Part shown: positions 36,658 through 49,840 of the stretch, one piece after another
Position numbering within the stretch: the first letter of the stretch is position 1
Layout of the letters: the number at the start of each line of letters is the position of its first letter
Assembly (NCBI GenBank): GCA_963921795.1
Contig: OY997652.1
Location: 23,148,747 to 23,212,746 of the forward strand
DNA length: 64,000 nt
Direction: 5' to 3'
Source of the DNA: Nannobrachium achirus
Taxonomy: Eukaryota > Chordata > Actinopteri > Myctophiformes > Myctophidae
The notes under the pieces: generated by a model
What the model was told of the DNA's origin: nothing
What the model saw: the letters and a program-made list of their open reading frames with translations, nothing else
Databases searched by the model: none
Position numbers and translations under genes: made by a program

Positions 36658-38202
36658 CTAGAAAAATATTGTTCCTTCGAAACAATTGTGGGCTCGCTTC
36701 AAGCCAGAAAACAATGGCTATAAAAGTACAAAATGTCAAGATCGCAGGCAGTGCTCTCTTTGACGTTACTGACGTCAAAGATTGGTCCATTTTGTTCCAA
36801 AAATGTGTTGTGCCAAAAGTTGACCCGCTGGTGGCGCTATTATAACAGGCCAATGTAAGAAGGGTGGTATCTGTTCCTTGACCTATTGGGAATGTGCTTG
36901 CAAGATTTCACTGACATTGCAGGCTGTGTTCATGATTTGAGGTGTTTTTGGCTTTGGCCACTTTATCGCTGCTTGCAGCTATATTTGTTATTATTTTTCT
37001 TTTTGTGTGTGTGTGCACTTCATAGGCATATTAGATAAAGGTCCTTAGATTGTGTGTAGAATGTTTCATGCAAATTGCAAAAAAAATCCTAACGGGTTTA
37101 AGCGTTTCACAAACTGCTCAAAATGATATAGCGCCCCCCTTTGGCCAATTGGAGTGAGATTGGATTTAGTGATATTTGGACTAACACTCTACATCTTTGC
37201 CAAATGCCATGAACATGTTACTTTGCATGTATGATTTAGAGGCAGAAGAATAATTTGCATAAAACTGCAATATTCATTGAATTATTAAAAAAGCATGTTT
37301 CAATTTAAAAAAAAAATCCGATCTGACAGATCTTTAGATATTGGTCCAAAGTTCACGTAAAAAAAGTTTTGTGCACGTGGAGCGAAAATTCCAGAATAAA
37401 AGCGGGTTTACGCGTTTTACAAACTGCTCAAAATGGCGGAAAATCGAAGGGCGGAGCTTACTTAACAAAGACACAGATGTCTTCCGCTCGAGTCAAAGCA
37501 CGCGTGTAAGCAAGTTGCATGTCTTAAAACGAAACGAGTCATGACTTATGCCCGTTTGAAGTTTGAATTTTCAAACGCTTCGTATAGCGCCCCCCTTTGG
37601 CCGATTGGACTAAAATTGGTTTCAGTAATACTTTGACTAACCCTCTACATCTTTGCCAAATGCCATGAACGTGTAACTTTGCATGTATGATTTAGAGGCC
37701 GAAGAATAATTTGCATAAAACCGCAATATTGATTGAATTATTAAAAAATTATATTTCACTTTAAAAGAAATCTGGTTGATCAATCTGACCGTATTGGTCC
37801 AAAGTTCATGTGAAAAAGGTTTCGTGCGCGTAACGAAAAAAACCCAGGAGGAGATAGATTTTTACTGTTTTTCATATAATTCCAAATTGTGGGAGATCTA
37901 AAGGTCAAAGGTCAAAAGTCAGAGCGTAAAAGTTGTTCAACATGAGGAGACGCATACGTGTATACAGGTTTCATGGCTTTACCTCAAACACAGCATGAGC
38001 TATACCTGTTCAAAGTTCGCACTTTCGAAGGCTTCCTACAGCGCCACCATTTGGCCGATTGCTGTAAAAAGTAATAGCACACGTCGCCACAGTAAGCTGA
38101 ACACATTGATGTTTTTATTTTCATTTTCTCACTAAGTATGTAGGAGTAGAAAGGAACCGAAGTTTTTTGATACTTGCACTGACTGCCTGCCTAGTATAGA
38201 AA
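36658..38202 (-). mobile_element. A unit 18 (interrupted by array B)
   Basis: 1545 bp. Very similar to unit 22 (shared GTCTTAAAACGAAACGAG and GGACTAAAATTGG). It stops at CTAGTATAGAA where unit 22 goes on for about 52 bp to its hairpin; the B array begins there. Confidence 0.82.
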
Positions 38203-40229
38203 CTAGAATTGACAGAGTCAATTTTGACAAGTGTGCCTGCAGCGCGCTGAATGCGCGACCCCGTGCGGCGGTTCGGACCGTGAGACCGTCCGCCGAGTCG
38301 TCCGCGTTTCGTCGCGAGAGGGTCGGTCCCCATGAAAAACGCGTTCTGGCACGAAACGGTTACCTTTTGCGCGTTTGTGACGCCCCCTAGGGGTCGAAGT
38401 GGAAATGCTTTTGGGGATCTGTTGAGTATGCCACCCCCGACCTGTGGTTGAAATTCAGTGTTGACTCGACCTATTGTTTGTGAGTTAGGGCAATTTTTTG
38501 CCAAACGGGCCGCTCCCGCTAACTTTGGAAGCGCGTTACGAACGAACGGTACGAACTATCGAAATATCCTTTGACTATGTTTATCGCGTGGCTTCATAGA
38601 TCATGTGTACCGGTTTTTAAGACATTTGAAGAAAATATGTAGGAAAAGGAGCAAAAAGTGTGTTTTGGAGAAAATTCAAGATGGCGGAAAATCTACCCAT
38701 ACGCAAATGGGCGTGGCCTATATCGGGAGATGCGTCTTGACCCAAGGAATCCAGGGAAAAAATAATTTTAATATTCCGACCTACGGTTCAAGAGTTACGG
38801 GGCAAAACGTAAAGTGGGCCGTTATAGCGCCACCATGAGGATGAGTGATGTAATTATTTTTTGATTTATTCTTAAAATCATTATGAATCTCCTCTGCAAG
38901 GTTTGAAACTGTAGCCCCTATGCTTTGCGAAAGAAAAATACTTGAATGTGAATTTCTGCTTTCTCCCATTATAAGTCAATGGGGACAATTACGTTTTGCG
39001 CGTTTGTGACACCCCCTACGGGTTGAATTGGAAACGCTTTTGGGGATTCCTTGAGTAAGCCACCCGCAGCCTGTGGTTGAAATTCAGTGCTGACTCAACG
39101 TTTTGTTTGTGATTTATGGCTATTATTTGCAAAACGGGCCCCTCCCGCTAACTCTGGAAGCCCGTTACGAACGAATGGTATGGACTATAGACATATCCCT
39201 TGACTATGTTCATTGCATGGGTTAGTAGATCATGTGTACCCATTTTTGTGACATTTGAAGAAAATATGTAGGAAAAAATGCAAAAAGTGTGTTTTGGAGA
39301 AAATTTGAAATGGTGAAAAATCTTCCCATGTGCAAATTGGCGTGTCCTATATGGAGAGATGCGTCGTGACCCAAGGAATCCAGGGAAAAAATAATTTTAA
39401 TTCTCCGACCTATGGTTCAAGAGTTACGAGGCAAGTGGTCCGTTATAGCGCCACCATGTGGCCAATTGGAAATGCTTTTGGGGATCGTTGAGTATGCCAC
39501 CCCCGATCTGTGGTTGAAATTCAGTGTTGACTGGACCTTTTGTTTGTGATTTATGGCTATTGTTTGCAAAACGGGCCCCTCCCGCTAACTTTGGAAGCGC
39601 GTTACGAACGAATGTAATGGACTATCGCAATATCCCTTGAGTATGTTCATTGCATGGGTTCATAGATCATGTGTACCGTTTTTTGTGCAATTTGAAGAAA
39701 ATATGTCGGAAAAGGAACAAAAAGTGTGTTTTGGAGAAAATTCAAGATGGCGGAAAATCTATCCAGGCGCAAATGGGCGTGGCCTATATCGGGAGATGCG
39801 TCTTGACCCAAGGAATCCAGGGAAAAAAGAATTTTCATTTTCCGACCTACGGTTCAACAGTTACAGGCCAAAACGTAAAGTGGGCTGTTATAGCGCCACC
39901 ATGAGGCCAAATGACACTATTATTTTTTATTTAATCCTTGAAATCATTATGAACCTCCTCTCCAAGTGTTGAAACTGTAGGCCCTATGGTTTGCGAGAGA
40001 AAATTAATTGAATGTGAGTTTTTGCCATTCCCATTATAAGTCAATGGGGAGAAATTAATGCACTAATAAATTAATATCAATTAAACTATAGAACCTTTCT
40101 CTTAGCAACTTAATAGCACACCATTCCCGAGTAAGCCGGTCGATTTGACATATGGCGCGAGTGTGTGTTGCAAAAACTGTGGGAGGAGTAGCGTGCCAAA
40201 CTTTGGGGAATCGTATGGACAGACATAAA
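38203..40229 (-). mobile_element. B unit 1
   Basis: 2027 bp with three core modules (GCGCCACCATG near 38827, 39448 and 39893). The 5' end is truncated inside a GGACAGACATAAA tract, without the hairpin. Confidence 0.8.
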
Positions 40230-41627
40230 CTAGAATTGACAGAGTCAATTTTGACAAGTGTGCCTGCAGCGCGCTAAATGCGCGACCTCGTGCGGCGGTT
40301 CGGACTGTGAGACCGTCCGCCGAGTCGTCCGCGTTTCGTCGTGAGAGGGTCGGTCCCCGTGAAAAACGCGTTCTGGCACGAAACGGTTACGTTTCGCGCG
40401 TTTGTGACGCCCCCTAGGGGTCGAAGTGGAAATGCTTTTGGGGAATCGTTGAGTATGCCGCCCGCGACCTGTGGTTGAAATTCAGTGTTGACTCGACCTA
40501 TTGTTTGTGATTTATGGCTATCGTTTGCGAAACGGGCCCCTCCCGCTAACTTTGGAAGCGCGTTACGAACGAACGGTACGGACTATCGAAATATCCTTTG
40601 ACTATGTTTATCGCGTGGCTTCATAGATCATGTGTACCGGTTTTTAAGACATTTGAAGAAAATATGTAGGAAAAGGAGCAAAAAGTGTGTTTTGGAGAAA
40701 ATTTGAAATGGTGAAAAATCTTCCCATGTGCAAATTGGCGTGTCCTATATGGAGAGATGCGTCGTGACCCAAGGAATCCAGGGAAAAAAGAATTTTAATT
40801 CTCCGACCTATGGTTCAAGAGTTATGAGGCAAGTGGTCCGTTATAGCGCCACCATGTGGCCAATTGGAAATGCTTTTGGGGATCGTTGAGTATGCCACCC
40901 CCGACCTGTGGTTGAAATTCAGTGTTGACTGGACCTTTTGTTTGTGATTTATGGCTATTGTTTGCAAAACGGGCCCCTTTCGCTAACTTTGGAAGCACGT
41001 TACGAACAAACGTAATGGACTATCGCAATATCCCTTGAGTATGTTCATTGCATGGGTTCATAGATCATGTGTACCGTTTTTTGTGCAATTTGAAGAAAAT
41101 ATGTCGGAAAAGGAACAAAAAGTGTGTTTTGGAGAAAATTCAAGATGGCGGAAAATCTATCCTGGCGCAAATGGGCGTGGCCTATATCGGGAGATGCGTC
41201 TTGACCCAAGGAAGCCAGGGAAAAAATAATTTTCATTTTCCGACCTACGGTTCAACAGTTACAGGCCAAAACGTAAACTGGGCTGTTATAGCGCCACCAT
41301 GAGGCCAAATGACACTATTATTTTTTATTTAATCCTTGAAATCATTATGAACCTCCTCTCCAAGTGTTGAAACTGTAGGCCCTATGGTTTGCGAGAGAAA
41401 ATTAATTGAATGTGAGTTTTTGCTATTCCCATTATAAGTCAATGGGGAGAAATTAATGCACTAATAAATTAATATAAATTAAACTATAGAACCTTTCTCT
41501 TAGCAAGTTACTAGCACACCATTCCCGAGTAAGCCGGTCGATTTGACATATGGCGCGAGTGTGTGGTGCAAAAACTGTGGGAGGAGTAGCGTGCCAAACT
41601 TTGGGGAAAAGCATGGACATACATACA
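40230..41627 (-). mobile_element. B unit 2
   Basis: 1398 bp, two core modules (near 40846 and 41291), truncated 5' end (GGACATACATACA). Confidence 0.8.
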
Positions 41628-42646
41628 CTAGAATTGACAGAGTCAATTTTGACAAGTGTGCCTGCAGCTCGCTAAATGCGCGACCTTGTGCGGCGGTTTG
41701 GACTGTGAGACCGTCTGCCGAGTCGTCTGCGTTTCGTCGTGAGAGGGTCGGTCCCCGTGAAAAACGCGTTCTGGCATGAAACGGTTACGTTTTGCGCGTT
41801 TGTGACGCCCCCTAGGGGTCGAAGTGGAAATGCTTTTGGGGATTCGTTGAGTATGCCACCCCCGACCTGTGGTTGAAATTCAGTGTTGACTCGACCTATT
41901 GTTTGTGATTTATGGCTATCGTTTGCGAAACGGGCCCCTCCCGCTAACTTTGGAAGCGCGTTACGAACGAACGGTACGGACTATCGAAATATCCTTTGAC
42001 TATGTTTATCGCATGGCTTCATAGATCATGTGTACCGGTTTTTAAGACATTTGAAGAAAATATGTAGGAAAAGGAGCAAAAAGTGTGTTTTGGAGAAAAT
42101 TCAAGATGGCGGAAAATCTATCCTGGCGCAAATGGGCGTGGCCTATATGGGGAGATGCGTCTTGACCCAAGGAATCCAGGGAAAAAAGAATTTTCATTTT
42201 CCGACCTACGGTTCAAGAGTTACGGGGCAAAACGTAAAGTTGGCCGTTATAGCGCCACCATGAGGCCGAGTGATGTCATTATTTTTTGATTAATTCTTAC
42301 AATCATTATGAACCTCCTCTCCAAGTCTTGAAACTGTAGCCCCTATGGTTTGCGAGAGAAAAATAATTGAATGCGATTCCCATTATAAGTCAATGGGGAA
42401 AATTAATTCACTAATAAATTAATATCAATTAAACTATAGAACCTTTCTCTTAGCAACTTGATAGCACACCATTCCCGAGTAAGCCGGTCGATTTGACATA
42501 TGGCGCGAGTGTGTGGTGCAAAAACTGTGGGAGGAGTAGCGTGCCAAACTTTGGGGAAAAGTATGGACAGACTTAAGTAAGTAAATAAATAAATAAATAT
42601 GAGCGATAACAATAAGTCTGCCCATGCTATGCATAGGCACACTTAA
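41628..42646 (-). mobile_element. B unit 3
   Basis: 1019 bp, one core module (near 42253), complete 5' end with hairpin and TAAA tract. Confidence 0.82.
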
Positions 42647-44211
42647 CTAGAATTGACAGAGTCAATTTTGACAAGTGTGCCTGCAGCGCGCTAAATGCGC
42701 GACCTCGTGCGGCGGTTTGGACCGCGAGACCATCCGCTGAGTCGTCCGCGTTTCGTTGAGAGGGGGTCGGTCCCCGTGAAAAACGCGTTCTGGCACGAAA
42801 CGGTTACCTTTTGCGCGTTTGTGACGCCCCTTAGGGGTCGAATTGATTTATTCTTAAAATCATTATGAATCTCCTCTGCAAGGTTTGAAACTGTAGCCCC
42901 TATGCTTTGCGAAAGAAAAATACTTGAATGTGAATTTCTGCTTTCTCCCATTATAAGTCAATGGGGACAATTACGTTTTGCGCGTTTGTGACACCCCCTA
43001 CGGGTTGAATTGGAAACGCTTTTGGGGATTCCTTGAGTAAGCCACCCGCAGCCTGTGGTTGAAATTCAGTGCTGACTCAACGTTTTGTTTGTGATTTATG
43101 GCTATTATTTGCAAAACGGGCCCCTCCCGCTAACTCTGGAAGGCCGTTACGAACGAATGGTATGGACTATAGACATATCCCTTGACTATGTTCATTGCAT
43201 GGGTTAGTAGATCATGTGTACCCATTTTTGTGACATTTGAAGAAAATATGTAGGAAAAAATGCAAAAAGTGTGTTTTGGAGAAAATTTGAAATGGTGAAA
43301 AATCTTCCCATGTGCAAATTGGCGTGTCCTATATGGAGAGATGCGTCGTGACCCAAGGAATCCAGGGAAAAAAGAATTTTAATTCTCCGACCTATGGTTC
43401 AAGAGTTACGAGGCAAGTGGTCCGTTATAGCGCCACCATGTGGCCAATTGGAAATGCTTTTGGGGATCGTTGAGTATGCCACCCCCGATCTGTGGTTGAA
43501 ATTCAGTGTTGACTGGACCTTTTGTTTGTGATTTATGGCTATTGTTTGCAAAACGGGCCCCTCCCGCTAACTTTGGAAGCGCGTTACGAACGAATGTAAT
43601 GGACTATCGCAATATCCCTTGAGTATGTTCATTGCATGGGTTCATAGATCATGTGTACCGTTTTTTGTGCAATTTGAAGAAAATATGTCGGAAAAGGAAC
43701 AAAAAGTGTGTTTTGGAGAAAATTCAAGATGGCGGAAAATCTATCCAGGCGCAAATGGGCGTGGCCTATATCGGGAGATGCGTCTTGACCCAAGGAATCC
43801 AGGGAAAAAAGAATTTTCATTTTCCGACCTACGGTTCAACAGTTACAGGCCAAAACGTAAAGTGGGCTGTTATAGCGCCACCATGAGGCCAAATGACACT
43901 ATTATTTTTTATTTAATCCTTGAAATCATTATGAACCTCCTCTCCAAGTGTTGAAACTGTAGGCCCTATGGTTTGCGAGAGAAAATTAATTGAATGTGAG
44001 TTTTTGCCATTCCCATTATAAGTCAATGGGGAGAAATTAATGCACTAATAAATTAATATCAATTAAACTATAGAACCTTTCTCTTAGCAACTTAATAGCA
44101 CACCATTCCCGAGTAAGCCGGTCGATTTGACATATGGCGCGAGTGTGTGTTGCAAAAACTGTGGGAGGAGTAGCGTGCCAAACTTTGGGGAATCGTATGG
44201 ACAGACATAAA
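42647..44211 (-). mobile_element. B unit 4
   Basis: 1565 bp, two modules (near 43431 and 43875). An internal join at about 42841 fuses GGGGTCGAATTG to a segment normally lying beyond the next core motif, as if one module were looped out. From there it tracks B unit 1, which also ends in the same truncated 5' tract. Confidence 0.8.
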
Positions 44212-45275
44212 CTAGAATTGACAGAGTCAATTTTGACAAGTGTGCCTGCAGTGCAGCTCCATAAATGCGCGACCTCGTGCAGCGGTTCGGACCGCGAGAC
44301 CGTCCGCCGAGTCGTCCGCGTTTCGTTGTGAGAGGGTCGGTCCCCGTGAAAAACGCGTTCCGGCACGAAACGGTTACGTTTCGCGCGTTTGTGACGCCCC
44401 CTAGGGGTCGAAGTGGAAATGCTTTTGGGGATCCGTTGAGTATGCCACCCCCGACCTGTGGTTGAAATTCGGTGTTGACTCGACCTATTGTTTGTGATTT
44501 ATGGCTATCGTTTGCGAAACGTGCCCCTCCCGCTAAGTTTGGAAGCGCGTTACGAACGAACGGTACGGACTATCGAAATATCCTTTGACTATGTTTATCG
44601 CGTGGCTTCATAGATCAAGTGTACCGGTTTTTAAGACATTTGAAGAAAATATGTAGGAAAAGGAGCAAAAAGTGTGTTTTGGAGAAAATTCAAGATGGCG
44701 GAAAATCTATCCCTACGCAAATGGGCGTGGCCTATATCGAGAGATGCGTCTTGACCCAAGGAATCCAGGGAAAAAATAATTTTAATTTTCCGACCTACGG
44801 TTCAAGAGTTACGGGGCAAAAGGTAAAGTTGGCCGTTATAGCGCCACCATGAGGCCGAGTGATGTCATTATTTTTTGATTAATTCTTACAATCATTATGA
44901 ACCTCCTCTCCAAGTCTTGAAACTGTAGCCCCTATGGTTTGCGAGAGAAAAATAATTGAATGCGATTCCCATTATAAGTCAATGGGGAAAATTAATTCAC
45001 TAATAAATTAATATCAATTAAACTATAGAACCTTTCTCTTAGCAACTTGATAGCACACCATTCCCGAGTAAGCCGGTCGATTTGACATATGGCGCGAGTG
45101 TGTGGTGCAAAAACTGTGGGAGGAGTAGCGTGCCAAACTTTGGGGAAAAGTATGGACAGACTTAAATATGAGCGATTGCAATAAGTCTGCCAATGCTATG
45201 CATAGGCACACTTAATAAATAAATAAATATGAGCGAGAACAATAAGTGTCCCATGCTATGCATAGGCACACTTAA
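44212..45275 (-). mobile_element. B unit 5
   Basis: 1064 bp, one module. The 5' end holds two stacked hairpins with different stems (about 45172-45212 and 45230-45274). Confidence 0.82.
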
Positions 45276-46923
45276 CTAGAATTGACAGAGTCAATTTTGA
45301 CAAGTGTGCCTGCAGCGCGCTAAACGCGCGACCTCGTGCAGCGGTTCGGACCGTGAGACCATCCGCCGAGACGTCCGCGTTTCGTCGTGAGAGGGTCGGT
45401 CCCCGTGAAAAACGCGTTCTGGCATGAAACGGATACGTTTCGCGTGTTTGTGACGCCCCCTAGGGGTCGAAGTGGAAATGCTTTTGGGGATCCGTTGAGT
45501 ATGCCACCCCCGACCTGTGGTTGAAATTCAGTGTCGACTCGACCTATTGTTTGTGATTTATGGCTATCGTTTGCGAAACGTGCCCCTCCCGCTAACTTTG
45601 GAAGCGTGTTACGAACGAACGGTACGGACTATCGACATATGCTTTGACTATGTTTATTGCGTGGCGTCATAGATCATGTGTACCGGTTTTTAAGACATTT
45701 GAAGAAAATATGTAGGAAAAGGAGCAAAAAGTGTGTTTTGGAGAAAATTCAAGATGGCGGAAAATCTACCCATACGCAAATGGGCGGGGCCTATATGGGG
45801 AGATGCGTCATGACCCAAGGAATCCAGGGAAAAAATAATTTTCATTTTCCGACCTACGGTTCAACAGTTACAGGCCAAAACGTAAACTGGGCTGTTATAG
45901 CGCCACCATGAGGCCAAATGACACTATTATTTTTTATTTAATCCTTGAAATCATTTTGAACCTCCTCTCCAAGTCTTGAAACTGTAGCCCCTATGGTTTG
46001 CGAGAGAAAAATAATTGAATGTGAGTTTTTGCGATTCCCAATATAAGTCAATGGGGAAGCGTTACGTTTTGCGCGTTTGTGACGTTTGTGACGCCCCCTA
46101 GGGGTCGAAGTGGAAATGCTTTTGGGGATTCGTTGAGTATGCCACCCCCGACCTCTGGTTGAAATTCGGTGTTGACTCGACCTATTGTTTGTGATTTATG
46201 GCTGTTGTTTGTGAAACGTGCCCCTCCCGCTAACTTTGGAAGTGCGTTACGAACTAACGGTACGGACTATCAAAATATCCTTTGACTATGTGTCTCGCAT
46301 GGCTTCAAAGATCATGTGTACCAGTTTTTAAGACATTTGAAGAAAGTATGTAGGAAAAGGAGCAAAAAGTGTGTTTTGGAGAAAATCCAAGATGGCGGAA
46401 AATCTATCCATACGCAAATGGGCGGGGCCTATATGGGGAGATGCGTCTTGACCCAAGGAATCCAGGGAAAAAATAATTTTCATTTTCCGACCTACGGTTC
46501 AACAGTTACAGGCCAAAACCTAAACTGGGCTGTTATAGCGCCACCATGAGGCCAAATGACACTATTATTTATTATTTAATCCTTGAAATCATTATGAACC
46601 TCCTCTCCAAGTCTTGAAACTGTAGCCCCTATGGTTTGCGAGAGAAAAATACGTTTTGCGATTCCCATTATAAGTCAATGGGGAAAATTAATTCACTAAT
46701 AAATTATTATCAATTAAACTATAGAACCTTTCTCTTAGCAACTTGATAGCACACGATTCCCGATGAAGCCGGTCGATTTGACATATGGCGCGAGTGTGTG
46801 GTGCCAAAACTGTGGGAGGAGTAGCGTGCCAAACTTTGGGGAAAAGTATGGACAGAAAGACTTAAATAAATATATATGAGCGATAACAATAAGTCTGCCC
46901 ATGCTATGCATAGGCACACTTAA
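45276..46923 (-). mobile_element. B unit 6
   Basis: 1648 bp, two modules (near 45900 and 46540), complete hairpin 5' end. Confidence 0.82.
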
Positions 46924-47930
46924 CTAGAATTGACGGAGTCAATTTTGACAAGTGTGCCTGCAGCGCGCTAAATGCGCGACCTTGTGCGGCGGTTCGGACT
47001 GTGAGACAGTCTGCCGAGTCGTCCGTGTGTCGTTGTGAGAGGGTCGGTCCCCTCGAAAAACGCGTTCTGGCACGAAACGGTTACGTTTCGCGCGTTTGTG
47101 ACGCCCCCTAGGGGTCGAAGTGGAAATGCTTTTGGGGATTCGTTGAGTATGCCACCCCCGACCTGTGGTTGAAATTCAGTGTTGACTCGACCTATTGTTT
47201 GTGATTTATGGCTATCGTTTGCGAAACTTGCCCCTCCCGCTAACTTTGGAAGCACGTTACGAACGAACGGTACGAACTATCGAAATATCCTTTGACTATG
47301 TTTATCGCGTGGCTTCATAGATCATGTGTACCGGTTTTTAAGACATTTGAAGAAAATATGTAGGAAAAGGAGCAAAAAGTGTGTTTTGGACAAAATTCAA
47401 GATGGCGGAAAATCTATCCATACGCAAATGGGCCTGGCCTATATGGGGAGATGCGTCATGACCCAAGGAATCCAGGGAAAAAATAATTTTCATTTTCCGA
47501 CCTACGGTTCAAGAGTTACGGGGCAAAAGGTAAAGTTGGCCGTTATAGCGCCACCATGAGGCCGAGTGATGTCATTATTTTTTGATTAATTCTTACAATC
47601 ATTATGAACCTCCTCTCCAAGTCTTGAAACTGTAGCCCCTATGGTTTGCGAGAGAAAAATAATTGAATGCGATTCCCATTATAAGTCAATGGGGAAAATT
47701 AATTCACTAATAAATTAATATCAATTAAACTATAGAACCTTTCTCTTAGCAACTTGATAGCACACCATTCCCGAGTAAGCCGGTCGATTTGACATATGGC
47801 ACGAGTGTGTGGTGCAAAAACTGTGGGAGGAGTAGCGTGCCAAACTTTGGGGAAAAGTATGGACAGACTTAAGTAAATAAATATGAGCGATAACAATAAG
47901 TCTGCCCATGCTATGCATAGGCACACTTAA
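46924..47930 (-). mobile_element. B unit 7
   Basis: 1007 bp, the shortest B unit, one module, complete hairpin end. Useful as the minimal B consensus. Confidence 0.83.
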
Positions 47931-49840
47931 CTAGAATTGACAGAGTCAATTTTGACAAGTGTGCCTGCAGTGCAGCTCGCTAAATGCGCGACCTCGTGCA
48001 GCGGTTCGGACCGTGAGACCATCCGCCGAGTCGTCTGCGTTTCGTTGTGAGAGGGTCGTTCCCCGTGAAAAACGCGTTTTGGCCCGAAAGGGTTACGTTT
48101 CGCGCGCTTGTGACGCCCCCTACGGGTCGAAGTGGAAATGCTTTACGGGATACGTAGAGTATGCCACCCCCGACCTTTAGGTGAAATTCGGTGTTGACCC
48201 GACCTTTTGTTTGTTATTTATGGCTATTGTTTGCGAAACGGGCCCCTCCTGCTAATTTTGGAATCGCGTTACGGACGAACGGTAAGGACTATCGAAATAT
48301 CCCTTGAATAGGTTCATCGGGTGGGTTCATAGATCATGTGTACCCTACCGCTTTTTGTGACATTTGAAGAAAATATGTGGGAAAAGGAGCAAAAAGTGTG
48401 TTTTGGAGAAAATTCAAAATGGCGGAAAATCTAGCCCTACGCAAATGGGCGGGGCCTATATGGGGAGATGCGTCTTGACCCAAGGAATCCAGGGAAAAAA
48501 GAATTTTCATTTTCCGATCTACGGTTCAAGAGTTAGGGGGCAAAACGTAAAGTGGGCAGTTATAGCGCCACCATGAGGCCGAGTGATGTAATTATTTAAC
48601 GATTTATTCTTAAAATTATTATGAATCTCCTCTCCGAGTTTTGAAACTGTATCCCATATGGTTTGCGAGAGAAAAATACTTGAATGTGAATTTTTGCATT
48701 CTCCCATTTTGGTGGTAGGCTTTACCCTGATCAATATCAAAAGTGTTTTTTGCTGATTACGTCGCCATTGTAAGGCGGATCGGAAAGAGAGTTGATAGCA
48801 CACCATTCCCGGCCGAGCCGCACGTTTTGATGTATGTATTGCGGGGGTGGCGTAAATGGTGCGGGACTAGTAGCGTGCCGAAGTTTTTTTGAGCGATAAC
48901 AATAAGTCTGCCAATGCATAGCATTGGCACACTTAATAAAGTGAAAGGGTTACGTTTCGCGCGCTTGTGACGCCCCCTACGGGTCGAAGTGGAAATGCTT
49001 TACGGGATACGTAGAGTATGCCACCCCCGACCTTTGGGTGAAATTCGGTGTTGACCCGACCTTTTGTTTGTTATTTATGGCTATTGTTTGCGAAACGGGC
49101 CCCTCCCGCTAACTTTGGAATCGCGTTACGGACGAACGGTAAGGACTATCGAAATATCCCTTGAATAGGTTCATCGGGTGGGTTCATAGATCATGTGTAC
49201 CGCTTTTTGTGACATTTGAAGAAAATATGTGGGAAAAGGAGCAAAAAGTGTGTTTTGGAGAAAATTCAAAATGGCGGAAAATCTAGCCCTACGCAAATGG
49301 GCGGGGCCTATATGGGGAGATGCGTCTTGACCCAAGGAATCCAGGGAAAAAATAATTTTCATTTTCCGATCTACGGTTCAAGAGTTAGGGGGCAAAACGT
49401 AAAGTGGGCAGTTATAGCGCCACCATGAGGCCGAGTGATGTAATTATTTAACGATTTATTCTTAAAATTATTATGAATCTCCTCTCCGAGTTTTGAAACT
49501 GTATCCCATATGGTTTGCGAGAGAAAAATACTTGAATGTGAATTTTTGCATTCTCCCATTTTGGTGGTAGGCTTTACCCTGATCAATATCAAAAGTGTTT
49601 TTTGCTGATTACGTCGCCATTGTAAGGCGGATCGGAAAGAGAGTTGATAGCACACCATTCCCGGCCGAGCCGCACGTTTTGATGTATGTATTGCGGGGGT
49701 GGCGTAAATGGTGCGGGACTAGTAGCGTGCCGAAGTTTTTTTGAGCGATAACAATAAGTCTGCCAATGCATAGCATTGGCACACTTAATAAATATGAGCG
49801 ATTGCAATAAGTTGCCAATGCTATGCATAGGCACACTTAA
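47931..49840 (-). mobile_element. B unit 8 with internal duplication
   Basis: 1910 bp. Contains two near-identical copies of about 855 bp (48085-48940 and 48942-49790), each with its own 5' hairpin TGCCAATGCATAGCATTGGCA. Both carry a private segment (TTTTGGTGGTAGGCTTTACC, then GCCATTGTAAGGCGGATCGG), defining a B subfamily. Confidence 0.82.

Larger units (their letters stand above)
10381..38202 (-). mobile_element. Array A, first block (18 units)
   Basis: Unit lengths are 1505-1597 bp. In minus orientation a unit runs: 5' end (often TTGTGGGCTCGCC hairpin plus TTTA repeats), three core modules about 455 bp apart marked by the TAGCGCC..TTTGGCC motif, an ACACAC / AATAATAAT microsatellite, a GCTGCAAGCAGC mini-hairpin, about 280 bp of 3' region, GCGAGCCCACAA, hairpin ATTGTTTCGAAGGAACAAT, then ATTTTTCTAG. 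Confidence 0.88.
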
